Shown: positions 37,190-47,377, numbered from the stretch's first letter. The stretch: DNA of 64,000 bases from Batkoa obscura (GCA_030770535.1 JASVEC010000012.1:682001-746000); one strand, 5' to 3'. The notes: generated by a model from the letters alone, not told the origin. Numbers and translations are program-made.

Positions 37190-38720
37190 ATTTTAAACAT
37201 CTGGCAACATGTGATGGACATTTAGTATTGGCCATATTGTCATACTGTTTCTTTTCTCTTTAAGTTTAACATTACAAACTTCTCACTTTCCTGAGGGAGG
37301 ACGTTTTTTATGTTTACTAGCAGCTGGCTTATTTTCAGGGGAACGATCTTTATTTTCATTTTCTAAATTGAGTCAGCATATTTATTTCTTAAAGTTCTTT
37401 ATTAATGTCGTACATTAATTGGTAGTATTTGTTCTATTAAATTTTCACTGATGTTTAAATTTAAATAAAATAATATTGGTTTTATTTTTATAATTAAACT
37501 TAAAATATAAAACAGATGTATTATAAATAACATACATTAAATAAAAAAATTCTTTGCATAATACTCTTTTACATATTTTCACACTATAAGACAACAAAAC
37601 TAATAATTGGTTATGCTTATTAAGGCCAACCTATAACTTTTATTGTAATTTTTCTGTATAATAGTCTAAACACCTTTCTCAGCATTCTCCCCATCTTTTG
37701 TTTTTTTCTTATATTTATATCCATTAATTCCCCCATTTTGATGTTTTAAGCTAAGTTAACATTTTTTTGTCCTTCCATTTTTAACGTCGTGAGCCATTAC
37801 TATAACATAGTTTTAATTTGGCTTTTATCTAGATAAAGTTAAATCTTCAGCATATGGGAATATATTTTTGTGTTTAAGAATTTTACTACCAATTTTTCCG
37901 CTCAAATAGAGCGCTTAAAAGATGGAAAAAGTGATGAGCTAAAAAAACACCTCTATATTTTTCCTGTTTTAGCTGTGTTTTACCATATAGTTCTTTATAT
38001 ACATTTTATTGTTTTTTAATAAATTCAAGAATAGCTGGGGGGAGAGAGGGGGATACCAATTGTGTATGTATAGTGTGTATAGCCCCCTTTTAAAATAAAT
38101 TGAGGCATTTCTATTATCGTTTTTTCAAAAGCAGGTATAGTATTTTTTACATTGTTTTGATCGCAGATATAAATTTTAAATCGTGAGCAATAATCTAATC
38201 TGAATTTGATTCACAAGGCTTATAAAATCCAATACTCGAGAAAACAAGCCCTTTTAGAAAGGATAAGCCATATATGTTTTAATCTTTCTTTAAATTTTAC
38301 TAAAGGTTCATCAAGAGAAACATCACTATCGGGGGAGTATAAAAGTAAACGAATTTATTAAAAACTCTAATATAAGCTAGATTTTTCTAATTGGTGGATA
38401 ACTTACTACTTTTGCCTTCATTATTAGTAAAACGTAAGTTGCTAGGCTATACCAAAAATCTAGTTTCAAGGCAATAAATAGTTTCCAAAAACTGGGCTAT
38501 GTGATGTATATACTTAGTTGATCAAAATATGTGTGATCTTGGTTTTCTCATTTTTGAGAAATCAAAAAAATGTAAAGTAAAATATATGATCTCATCGATA
38601 GCTAAGTTACCAATTTATATTGCTTTTTTTCTTAAGACTGACTCCCCTCTTTTTGTTTAATAAGTTCAGTATACTGGTTTGTTCCTGTTGTATTAAATTT
38701 CAATAGTCATCATATAAAAG
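37190..38720 (-). pseudogene. piggyBac-type transposase relic (DDE_Tnp_1_7 family)
   Basis: Pieces of a piggyBac transposase appear in family order on the minus strand. TNQYTEL is near 38670; YSPDSDVSLDEPLVKFKERL is near 38340 (family: YxPxxxLSIDExMxxFKGRL); the FKIY segment of the GYxxDFKIY type is near 38175. LSPPAILEFIKKQ is near 38045 (family: DNxYTSPxLxxxL); a lysine-rich stretch is near 37740; and a KKRPPSGK plus cysteine segment (C-terminal Cys-rich finger region) is near 37300. Many stops and frame changes; MITE copy 15 is inserted. Ends were not defined. This is an old plain DNA transposon relic, not a gene. Confidence 0.7.
37856..37954. mobile_element. MITE copy 15 (A end first) inside the piggyBac relic
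   Basis: GGGAATATATTTTTGTG to AACACCTC; ATAT on both sides. It interrupts the piggyBac transposase relic. Confidence 0.85.
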
Positions 38721-39779
38721 TTCATATAACATACTTAAAGCTAAGATTTACTTCCTACTTAAAACTAACAGATTAATCCCAGGTAGTATGGCAGCAAATT
38801 GTTTAGTATTGTGTTTTTTCCCAAATCTATTATTCTTCCACTGATAAATTATTAACTTTTTTATTGACTTTAATATTATTTGATTTATCATTGTTGTTAT
38901 TCTTATTCTCTATATCCTATACTTTTATAATCATTAACTATCTAGTTGCTTTTATTTATAAATTTATTTAAAGCACTTCATTTGACTGTTCAAGGTCATT
39001 TTATCCACATTATCATAAAAATAACTCAAAATCTCCTGGCATTTTAAAATAATGACGAATTAAACATAAGATAGAAAAAGCTTTTACTAAACTTACTAGA
39101 TTAATAGTTATATTTTAAATTAATTTAATTACGATAAACTTAGCTTATATGATTAAATCTTGGTTTTAAGTTATACAATATTTATCATTGTTTTATTTTG
39201 ATTTAAATCATATGTGAGGGAATGCTTTGTCATATAATTGAATTTTGATTAGCAAAAATTTAGAAAACAATTTTTACTCATTATTAGTATGTACTCTCAA
39301 GTGGTTAGTTCGATCATTTATATTTATATATAAATTCAGTATTAATATCGATTTATTGAGCATTAGTTATGTCCAACTTAAAATGATCATAGTGTAATAT
39401 TGTTATTTAGAAATGCATAGATAATATACAATGATACTAAAAAGCTTATTTGCAGCTTAAATTTTAAATCAAATTAGAATTATCAACACATCCTCCTGTA
39501 ATAAAGTTAAATCTTAATTAAACCTTAATTAAAAATAATTTCATAAATGTCAGACATGCTAAGTTCTAAAGTAAAGGAAAAAATTATTCTTTGATAATTA
39601 TTTGCATTAAAAAATTTATAATTGACTTGATTTTAAACGGTGCAATATATATTATCATTTATATTTTTTAATAATTATTAAACTTTCAAAGCATCTATTA
39701 ATTAAAATGTTATCATTAGTGCATATGCTGTTTGTTATAAATTTAATATTATTGAGCTTGGTACATGGTTAGTGGTACA
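38721..39779. other. Gene-free spacer
   Basis: AT-rich; the left part may hold more decayed piggyBac sequence (upstream of the transposase), but nothing can be supported. Confidence 0.4.
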
Positions 39780-40106
39780 AAAAACTATATTGGGAATATA
39801 TTATACAAAAAAGTCAAAAAGTTTAGAAAATAAAAGACAGTAAAAGTTATCATTTTTTTCAATACAATGTCTTTTGAGGGCTAAATATTGTTTGATCTTT
39901 TATACAGAAAAATTGAGGCTTCTTTTTAAAGTATGTTGAAATGAATCTGTCTTATCTTTTATTATTATAAAGCTTACCATCCCAAAAAGCTTTTTTTTAA
40001 CTTTAGAAATAGCAATAGTCACTTTTGGACCCAAGTCTGGACTATAAACTGGGTGAGAGGCCCCCCCCCCGCTTATTAATTGAAGTTTATTTTCTTTAAT
40101 AGCAGC

Positions 40107-40501
40107 TGTGAAAGTTGGTACTCAGTAGTAGGAGTTAAAAGCAGTTCTAGCTTAATCAACTTGCCTTGAGTCGAACGGTCTTAGTTTATGTAACTAAGAT
40201 AGATTTAAATGAATAGGAATAATACGTAATAAGTTACGAACTATGTAAAACAAATATAATAGACAAAACTACTGTAAAATCTACGTAAGACGTTGTCAGG
40301 AAGACTTAGTGGTTTTATTAATAGTACGATATCAGGGAGTAAAATTCAGTTAAAAAACCTCGGAGTTATCATGTTGAAGAATCTCTTTTTATACTCTTTG
40401 CAATGTGAAGTTAGAAATTCTCGCAGCAAATCAAAAGAAGGGACTCTGACTTGATTGTTGTGTTATAATCAATCCGAGAGCTAACAAAGCAATATTTCAC
40501 A
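40107..40501 (+). mobile_element. TGTGAAA element inserted in the mariner relic
   Basis: 395 bp, TGTGAAAGTTGGTACTCAG to CAATATTTCACA. The mariner reading frames continue on both sides, so the insertion is independent of the larger transposon. Confidence 0.85.
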
Positions 40502-41102
40502 CGGCTTGTGAAAAGTTACAGGTATGAGCCTGTTCCATTATCATCCAATAAAAATATACTTTTAATTTTCCAAAAAAATTTCTTTTGTATCTGCTTTTAA
40601 CTTTTGTAATATATTAGCATTATTGTTCATTATTTATATACTACCACTTTTATCCATATAGTCCCCAATTAACAAAATCTTTTTTATATCCCAAAAAATA
40701 CCACCCATGATTTCGCCAGCTGAATAATGAAAACTTTGTACTTTATAGGGGTGAAAAAGCCTTTTAACCTATTGTTTGAAGCCTTTTTTCTTTTGATTCA
40801 GGAGCATAGTGTATAGTGATAAGCTCAGATTTCATTGCCAGTGACAAAATTTAGTCCAAAAATGCCTCTTTTTTCCTTTTAACAAACTCTAGAAAGTTTT
40901 TAAGAAGGCCTTTTTTTTTACACAATTTCTCTTTGAATTTTAGTCAAAAATTCAGGGAACTCTCATCTTCCACTGACTTTTAACATTAAAATATTTATGA
41001 AAAATAGTTAGTTGTAGGACATACCTCAATTATCCTCCAGCTAGCTAGCTGCTTTTTCTTCAAACAAAGCATCTTTTATAGATTTTTTAACTTTTTAATA
41101 AT

Positions 41103-41202
41103 GGGAATGTATTTTTTTGTTTAAGAACCTTATTTTACCAGCTTTTCCACTTAAATAACGCTTAAAAAACGGAAAAAGCAGTGAAACCAAAAAAAACACC
41201 CC
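41103..41202. mobile_element. MITE copy 16 (A end first) inside the mariner relic
   Basis: GGGAATGTATTTTTTTG to AACACCCC, complete with the usual core. Confidence 0.85.
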
Positions 41203-41562
41203 AAATATTAGTAGTAGTTCCAGTAATAGGGCAACCTGATCTAGGGTCTTTTTTAAGTGACTTTTTTCTTCTTTTAAATAAAATATACTATCCATAAATT
41301 GTGGACCCATTCATTTAGGACAAAAATCTTTATAAATTGGAACCATTTAATTACAAGTAGCCATTAGACTTTTTCCCTTAGTTAAGAATTTGATAGTTAC
41401 ATAAATTCAATATTGCTCATTTTTAATATTTTAGGTATCTTTTGCCTTTGGTGTATTATTTTTAGCTCAAGATTGACTGTTTTAATTAATTTAAAACTTT
41501 ACGATCCCTTGCGTATCTAAAAATTGGATTTGTTTCAAAAAAAAATTGGGGGTTTACATACG

Positions 41563-41656
41563 GATGTTTTTTTTGGTTTTATTATTTTTTACATTTTTTA
41601 AGCACTATTTGAGAGCGGAAAAATGTAAAAAATAATGAAGCCAAAAAAACACCCTC
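41563..41656. mobile_element. MITE copy 17, fold-back form with two B ends
   Basis: Starts GGATGTTTTTTTTGGTTTTA and ends AAGCCAAAAAAACACCC, so both termini are B ends and the two halves pair almost throughout (TTTTTTACATTTTT against AAAAATGTAAAAAA). No A end. Confidence 0.85.
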
Positions 41657-41873
41657 ATATTATAGTTAAATCTAGCTAATTTTTAGAACTATTTGGCTTT
41701 CCTTGTAAAATAGTTTATAACATATAAAAGATTATTGTCTATAATTAATGCTATTAATAACATATATTTTAATAAATATAAATACTATCAGTAGGTCAAA
41801 AAGGTAAGTTTTAATAGTTATATTTATTCAATATTAAAAAAAAGGAATTATAATGTAGCTAAAACTTATATAT

Positions 41874-41975
41874 GTGGGGATATATTTTCTGTTTATGAAT
41901 TTTATTAACAATCTTTCTGTTCAAATAAATAGCGCTTAAAAAATGGAAAAAGTGAAGCCAAAAAAAGACACTCCC
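41874..41975. mobile_element. MITE copy 18 (A end first) at the left edge of transposon copy C
   Basis: GTGGGGATATATTTTCTG to ACACTCCC, ATAT on both sides. To its right is transposase sequence (ATATTTGAAGAAATTTATAA); to its left is unrelated sequence. Confidence 0.85.
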
Positions 41976-42412
41976 ATATATTTGAAGAAATTTATAAAAT
42001 AAATAGTAGTTTAAATATTGATCAATTGATTTCAAAATTTGAGATTTTTATTTGTGAACATAATAGAGTTAATAACTCAACTGTCAATAATAGGAAAACA
42101 AACATAACTTTTAAAAAGTATCAAAGAAACAAAGATATAAAAAAGATAATAAAAATAAAAGGTATTAAAAAGTATTTACATTTTATTAAACGTGGTAATA
42201 AATTATATTATTATCCAATATCTGATAGATCAAAAAAAAGCGATATAATTTCAATTAAAGTTATAGAGTCTATAGAGAATAGAAAAATTAAAAGATCAAC
42301 CCCAGCTTATCTTACAAAAATAACTGAAAATTTAAAAGTTTCAATATTTAGTAAGCAAGTAAGTAGCTTATCAAATGATAGAAATCAATCATTAAATGTT
42401 GATATTACTTAA
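41976..42412 (+). pseudogene. C-terminal part of the larger transposon's transposase, copy C
   Basis: Encodes EEIYKINSSLNID joined to QLISKFEIFICEHNRVNN and on to SKQVSSLSNDRNQSLNVDIT. Relative to copy B, 43 residues with the NFFAQHHGK-DG catalytic block are missing between two GAT-containing repeats. It shows the C terminus that copy B reaches only through a frame change: basic, with HFIKRGNKLYYYP. Confidence 0.75.
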
Positions 42413-42501
42413 ATTATTAATAGCTAAGTTAATAAATAGTCAAAGAGCAAGTAGTTGTAATAATAAGTAAAAACTACTATTATGCTGCTTGTGTTACATA
42501 G

Positions 42502-42599
42502 GGGGGTGTTTTTTTGGTTTCATTATTTTTTCCATCTTTTAAGCGCTATTTGAGTGGAAAAATTGTTAGTAAAATTATTAAACACAAAAATACATCCCC
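42502..42599. mobile_element. MITE copy 19 (B end first)
   Basis: Same insertion site and nearly identical sequence to copy 5, with ATAG duplications at 42498-42501 and 42600-42603. The two transposon copies A and C therefore share this insertion by descent. Confidence 0.95.
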
Positions 42600-43109
42600 A
42601 TAGGGATGGTTAATTGCAGTTTTAAGGCTAACCGCTCCCTCCCATGCAGCTATTTATTAACTTAGTAATATATTAATAATGTAACTATGACATTAAAACA
42701 ATTTGTTTATTTGATAGCAAATCTACAATGTTGGCTATAAAGCAGTTAATAATAAATATTTCTTAATAAAGTTTTATAAAAGTATATATTTATTTACATA
42801 TTACAACTTTGATTACTATCACTATATAGACTATATTGGTAAAAACTTTGGTAATCTGGGAATTTGTATTAAATTCAATAAAATTCCACTAACTTACAAT
42901 ATAAATTATAAGAAAATAATTTAAAAATTGGACAAAAAAATGAAACCAATTCGGACACCCCCATAATTTTAACTATTTTAACTTTGTTTTAATATTAATC
43001 AAAAATAGTAATAAAAAGTTTTAAAAAATTGTATTAAAAACAACAACAGGAATAATTACTAGAATTTAAATTTAAGCTGCTAGCTTTAATATAACTTATT
43101 ATAAAGTTA

Positions 43110-43196
43110 AAAAGTAAATAAAAAAGTAAATAAAAAAGTAAATAAAAAAATAAAAAAATAAAAAAGTAAATAAAAAAGTAAAAAAATAAAAAAATT
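43110..43196. repeat. AAAAAGTAAATA-type minisatellite
   Basis: Six to seven units of an 8-12 bp motif (AAAAAAGTAAAT and variants) in tandem. Confidence 0.8.
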
Positions 43197-43221
43197 ATTA
43201 CGTAAATTATTGTATAAAGAT

Positions 43222-43311
43222 TATATTTTTATTTAAAGTTTTACTAACAGTCTTTCTGCTCAAATAGCGCTTAAAAGATGTAAAAAGTAATGAAACCATA
43301 AAAAACATCTT
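43222..43311. mobile_element. MITE copy 20 (A end first, worn ends)
   Basis: The core TTTCTGCTCAAATAGCGCTT and the right part AAAAAACATC are clear, while the G run of the left end is lost. Confidence 0.75.
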
Positions 43312-43576
43312 CATATTATATCAAAAGCTATTACATAATTAAAAAAATGATTTTTGCTTATAAAATTTAACACAAATACATTAAAACTAAAAAATCTCAA
43401 TTATCTAATTCAAAATTTTTACTTAACCCGTGCTAAAAAAATTTAAAAACTTTTATTTCCATTTTAGTAGCTTAAATTAAATAATTAAGCCTAGGCATTT
43501 AGTTAGCTAGATCAAATTTTATAACAAAAGTTAATAAAAAAAATAATACAATTTTAGCAATTTTTATTAATATATA

Positions 43577-43672
43577 GGGTGTTTTTTTTGACTTTATCAC
43601 TTTTTCCATCTTTTAGGCGCTATTTGAATGGAAAAACTGTTAGTAAAATTCTTAAACACAAAAAACATTGCC
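43577..43672. mobile_element. MITE copy 21 (B end first)
   Basis: GGGTGTTTTTTTTGAC to AACATTGCC; ATAT on both sides. Confidence 0.85.
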
Positions 43673-43801
43673 ATATTAATATCAATTTTATTTTCAAGTT
43701 TGTATTAATTATTTTTTTTAGAATGATATAACTAACATATTTTTACATTTTTTAAAGTTTAAGCTTAATTTTTAATTTTTAAAGAATGAGCAAAAAAATA
43801 T

Positions 43802-43900
43802 GGGGATGTATTTTCTTGTTTAAGAATTTCACTGACAGTTTTTCCACTCAAATAGCGCTTAAAAGATGGAAAAAATAATGAAACCAAAAAAACACCCCCC
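43802..43900. mobile_element. MITE copy 22 (A end first) at the truncated 3' end of transposon copy D
   Basis: GGGGATGTATTTTCTTG to AACACCCCC. Right flank CTAT is the shared transposon site (ATAG in the other orientation) used by copies 5 and 19; left flank is ATAT in unrelated sequence. Confidence 0.88.
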
Positions 43901-43984
43901 TATGTAACACAAGCAGCATAATAGTAGTTTTTACTTATTATTACAACTACTTGCTCTTTGACTATTTATTAACTTAGCTATTAA

Positions 43985-45273
43985 TAATTTAAGTAATATC
44001 AACATTTAATGATTGATTTCTATCATCTAATAAGCTACTTACTTGCTTACTAAATATTGAAACTTTTAAATTTTCAGTTATTTTTGTAAGATAAGCTGGG
44101 GTTGATCTTTTAATTTTTCTATTCTCTATGGGGACGTTTTTTTTGTTTTTATTATTTTTTCCATTTTTTAAGCGTTATTTGATCGGAAAGATTGCTAGTA
44201 AAATTATCAAACACAAAAATACATCCCCATATGGCTGAATCATGATTTAATATTTCAGATAAATAATCAAAATAAACTTTGCCTATTGTTCTATCATTTT
44301 CTAAATACAAAACGCCAAACCCTAATACTGATATAGCTTGTTTGTTATAATGATCTAAGTTTATTGGATCTGGTCTTGTTCCTATTTCCATATTTTGTTT
44401 AAAGTCTAGAATTATTATACAACTTCTATTATTTAATTTTTCAATAGTTTCATTAAGTATGTTTTTTTGAATATCAACACAAAATTCATGTAATTTATAT
44501 AACCTTTTTTCTTTATTAAAAGATTCCTCTATCTCTGCTTTATTTTTTGTCGTTGTATTTATTTTATTTTATTTTCAAATAACTTTTTTCTAACTGTATA
44601 CTGGGCACATATATTACATAAATCTGTTTTTCTTGCTGGATTTTTAAAATTATTTGGTATATATTTAAAAAATGTTGACCTAGCTACTGCTTTATCTTTT
44701 AAATCATTAAAATACTTACTGTATATCATTCTTCTACTTTTATTTAATATATATATTATCTGACGAATATTTATCATTATTTTTTTTATTAAATCTTGAT
44801 GAAATAGTTGAATTATCAAGTAAATATTGTATAATAATCTCAATTTGCTCATCTTTAATTTTTTTTGTATTTTTAATAATAGGTTGTAATGTTGGTGTTT
44901 TATTATTATTAATTATTTTTGAATAATCATATTGATTTTTACTTATATTAAATCCAAAGCTTTTACATTCATCAAAAGAATATACTGAAGCTATAGTTGA
45001 TAATAATGCTACTTGTTGGTTTTTATTTCCTGTTTCCCTTAAAGCACTAATTTTATACATTGCTTGATTAAGTTTGTTATTATTAATAGTAAACTTTAAT
45101 AATATTTCTTTTCTTTTTTTTGTTTTATTATAAAATTCCATAAACTTTGGGCTATTGTGAATAGTTGCTAAAATTGATGTAAATGAATTACAATGTTTAT
45201 ATAATGTGCTTCTCCCTACCGTATTAAAGTTTTTAGAAATTCCATTTCGAAGTTTAGTTATAAAAGCCTGCAT
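43985..45273 (-). pseudogene. DDE-like transposase gene of copy D, broken
   Basis: First frame 45273-44740 (MQAFITKLRNGIS to SSDNIYIK) is open for 177 residues; the second starts within it and holds DLCNICAQY; the third holds MEIGTRPDPINLD and runs into MITE copy 23 at 44228. After the MITE only the C-terminal tail remains. The WADTG and HGK-DG blocks are deleted. At the first frame change it keeps the 27-bp stretch that copy B lacks. Confidence 0.75.
44130..44228. mobile_element. MITE copy 23 at a transposon deletion junction
   Basis: Complete, GGGGACGTTTTTTTTG to ATACATCCCC. Flanks CTAT (left) and ATAT (right) are the mirror image of those of copy 4, so copies A and D inherited the same deletion. 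Confidence 0.9.
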
Positions 45274-45364
45274 TTTGTTTTTATTTTAATAAAAAATAAA
45301 GTCAAATAACTATATAATTATATATTATATAGCTATTGAATATTTAATAAAAAATACAAAACAC

Positions 45365-45725
45365 TGTGAAATATCGTTTCATCATCTCTGTGATTGATTA
45401 TCGCATAATAATCACTTAACTTGTTTACAAAACTAGTTGGAGTATAAAATAGATTTTTCAACATAATAGCTCGAGGCTTTTTAATTGAATTGTTCCCTAA
45501 TATTTTACTTTTAATAAAGCCACTAAGTCTTTCTGACAATATCTTATGTAGATTTTACAGTAGTATCCTGTATTCTATTTATTTTACATAGCTCGTAGCT
45601 TATTGCGTATTACTCCTATTGATTTAAGTCTATCTTAGCTACATAAACTAAGGCCTTTTGACTTACGGCCAGTTAACTAAGGTAGAACTGCCTCTAACTC
45701 CAATTACTGAGTACTAACTTTCACA
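45365..45725 (-). mobile_element. TGTGAAA element, short form, in transposon copy D
   Basis: 361 bp, TGTGAAATATCG to ACTTTCACA. The minus strand has an open frame of about 65 codons (LSERLSGFIKSKILGNNS, NLFYTPTSFVNKL) that runs toward the transposase start. Confidence 0.7.
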
Positions 45726-45914
45726 AACATATAATCAAAAAAATAAAATAAAATAAAATAAAATAAACAAAATAAGTCTTTAAGTTAAATTTTTATATTT
45801 AGTTTAAGCTTTTTAAATTTAGCTGATCATACATTAAAGACTCACAAATTTAAAAACTTAAAATTTGGATTAATTTCTAGTTAAATTCTGAAACCAATTC
45901 GGACACCCCCATAT

Positions 45915-46011
45915 GGGGATGTATTTTTGTGTTTAAGAATTTTACTAACAATCTTTCCACCCAAATGTGCTTAAAAAATGGAAAAAATAATGAAGCCAAA
46001 AAAAGCACCCC
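45915..46011. mobile_element. MITE copy 24 (A end first), abutting transposon copy D
   Basis: Separated from the TIR of copy D only by ATAT; GGGGATGTATTTTTGTG to AGCACCCC, followed by ATAT. Confidence 0.88.
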
Positions 46012-46093
46012 ATATAATATTTGTTTAATAGTTTAATTATTTTATCAAAATTTGATAAAAAAAATAATGATAAATATTTATCAGATAATATCT

Positions 46094-46184
46094 AGGACTG
46101 TATTTTTTTATTTAAGAATTTTACTAATAGCTTTTTTATTTAAATAATGCTTGAAAAAATAATAAAGCTAAAAAAAACACCTTT
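46094..46184. mobile_element. MITE copy 25 (A end first, worn)
   Basis: AGGACTGTATTTTTTTA to AACACCTTTG, inserted at the AT repeat where the transposase frames change in copies A and D. Confidence 0.7.
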
Positions 46185-46535
46185 GTATATATTAAATAAA
46201 AGTGGAAAAATGGTATATAGTAAATATTTCAATAATTTAAAAAATAAAATGGTAGCTAGGTTAACATTTTTAAATATATACTAAGTAGTTTTAAAAATGC
46301 AGCAAAAAAACATATTTAATAAAACTATTAAAAAATAAAAGTTCTATAGTAATTTTAAACTTAAATAAAATATGTAAAAATAAAAACAAGACCAAATTTA
46401 ATAAATTTAAATTATTATAATAAACAAGCTATATCAGTATTAGGTTTTGGTGTTTTATACTTAAAAAATAACAAGACAATAGGCAAAGTTTATTTTAATT
46501 ATTTATTTGAAGTATTAAGTCATGATTCAGCATAT

Positions 46536-46633
46536 GAGGATGTTTTTTTTGGTTTCATTATTTTTTCCGTTTTTAAGCGCTATTTAAGCGGAAAGATTGT
46601 TAGTAAAATTCTTAAATATAGAAATACATCCCC
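46536..46633. mobile_element. MITE copy 26 (B end first) at a deletion junction
   Basis: Left flank GATTCAGCATAT is the same site as for copies 4 and 23, but this copy is in the opposite orientation and the sequence resumes at a third site (ATATTATTATTT, equal to ATATTATTATCC at 42207 in copy C). Confidence 0.88.
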
Positions 46634-47098
46634 ATATTATTATTTAATATTTGATAAATTAAAAAAAGTGATATAATTATAATTAAAGTTTATAAAAAAT
46701 TAACTCCAGCTTATTTTAAAAAATAAATGAAAATTTAAGTTTCAATATTTAGTAAGCAGGTAAGTAGCTTATCAAATGATAAAAATCAATTATTAAATGT
46801 TGATATTACTTAAATTATTGATAGCTAAGTTAATAAATAGTCAAAGACCAAGTAGTTGTAATGATAAGTAAAAACCATTATTGTACTGCTTGTGTTACAT
46901 AGGGATGGTTAATTATAGTTTTGGGGCTAACCTAACCACTCTCTCCTATGCAACTAATTTAAATACCCATATATATATAATTTTATTATATTATTACTAA
47001 GTTAAGTAATGATAAAAAATTGTAAAATTAAAAATAAAGCTATTGCAATAACAACTGTTTCATTCTTTAAATGAAACATATTTTTAGTAATACAATAT

Positions 47099-47197
47099 GA
47101 GGATGTTTTTTTTAGCTTCATCACTTTTTCCGTTTCTCAAGTGCTATTTAAGTGGAAAGATCGTTAGTAAAATTCTTAAACAAAAAAATACATCCCC
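47099..47197. mobile_element. MITE copy 27 (B end first) abutting tRNA-Ala
   Basis: GAGGATGTTTTTTTTAG to ATACATCCCC with ATAT at 47095-47098 and 47198-47201; the last base of the right duplication is the tRNA discriminator position. Confidence 0.9.
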
Positions 47198-47200
47198 ATA

Positions 47201-47273
47201 TGGAGAACCCGGGCATCGATCCCGGTGCCTCTCGCATGCTAAGCGAGCGCTCTACCATCTGAGCTAGTTCCCC
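47201..47273 (-). tRNA. tRNA-Ala (AGC)
   Basis: On the minus strand: acceptor GGGGAAC pairs with GTTCTCC (one G-T), D arm AGCTCAGATGGTAGAGC, anticodon stem CTCGC/GCGAG around loop TTAGCAT (anticodon AGC), T arm CCGGG-ATCGATG-CCCGG, discriminator A. No intron. Confidence 0.95.
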
Positions 47274-47377
47274 TTTGTACTTTTATTGAAAGCTTTAAAA
47301 ATTAATATAAATTTACTTCCTAGAAACAAAATATAGATAATTATACAATTCTAAGTAATCAATACAAGACTAAATAT

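Larger units (their letters stand above)
39780..41330 (-). pseudogene. mariner-type transposase relic, broken by two insertions
   Basis: Minus-strand pieces in family order. KDPRSGCPITGTTT is near 41245 (family: DxRSGRPxTxxT). FVTGNE then YHYT are near 40830 (FVTGDExWxxHY). SAGEIMGGIFWDIKKILLIG is near 40720 (the KxMxTVFWDxxGxxxxDYL segment). LLDDN is near 40550 (second aspartate). After the TGTGAAA element, HPVYSPDLGPKVTIA is near 40040 (HPPYSPDLAPSDxHLF) and KVKKKLFGM near 39985. MITE copy 16 sits between the first two pieces, and the TGTGAAA element 40107-40501 splits the catalytic domain. Several frame changes; certainly dead. This is a Tc1/mariner superfamily element. Confidence 0.8.
41976..42962 (+). 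mobile_element. TIR DNA transposon, copy C (3' portion only)
   Basis: Begins at MITE copy 18 and ends with a good right TIR (AACCAATTCGGACACCCCC). Contains the C-terminal transposase frame 42026-42412 and MITE copy 19. Confidence 0.85.
43901..45910 (-). mobile_element. TIR DNA transposon, copy D (3' end lost at a MITE)
   Basis: The 5' end is intact (AACCAATTCGGACACCCCC ending at 45910). Contains a TGTGAAA element and most of the transposase gene. The 3' TIR is missing: homology stops at MITE copy 22. MITE copy 23 marks an internal deletion identical in position to that of copy A. Confidence 0.85.
46040..46950 (+). mobile_element. TIR DNA transposon, copy E (old, heavily substituted)
   Basis: Matches the transposase gene from the end of the first frame (GATAAATATTTATCAG) through the D-box region (near 46360-46520) and the 3' region (TGTTACATAGGGATGGTTAA at 46893-46912, an empty MITE site). 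Two MITEs (25 and 26) lie inside; the second sits at an internal deletion. Confidence 0.75.

Noticed and set aside
41095-41310. 71-codon minus-strand open frame
   Set aside because: It runs through MITE copy 16 and the mariner linker; it is a chance frame, not a gene.
26369-46633. Regularly spaced, near-identical ~98 bp palindromic units resembling a CRISPR-like or satellite array
   Set aside because: Units are far apart, in both orientations, each with its own target duplication. They are dispersed MITEs.
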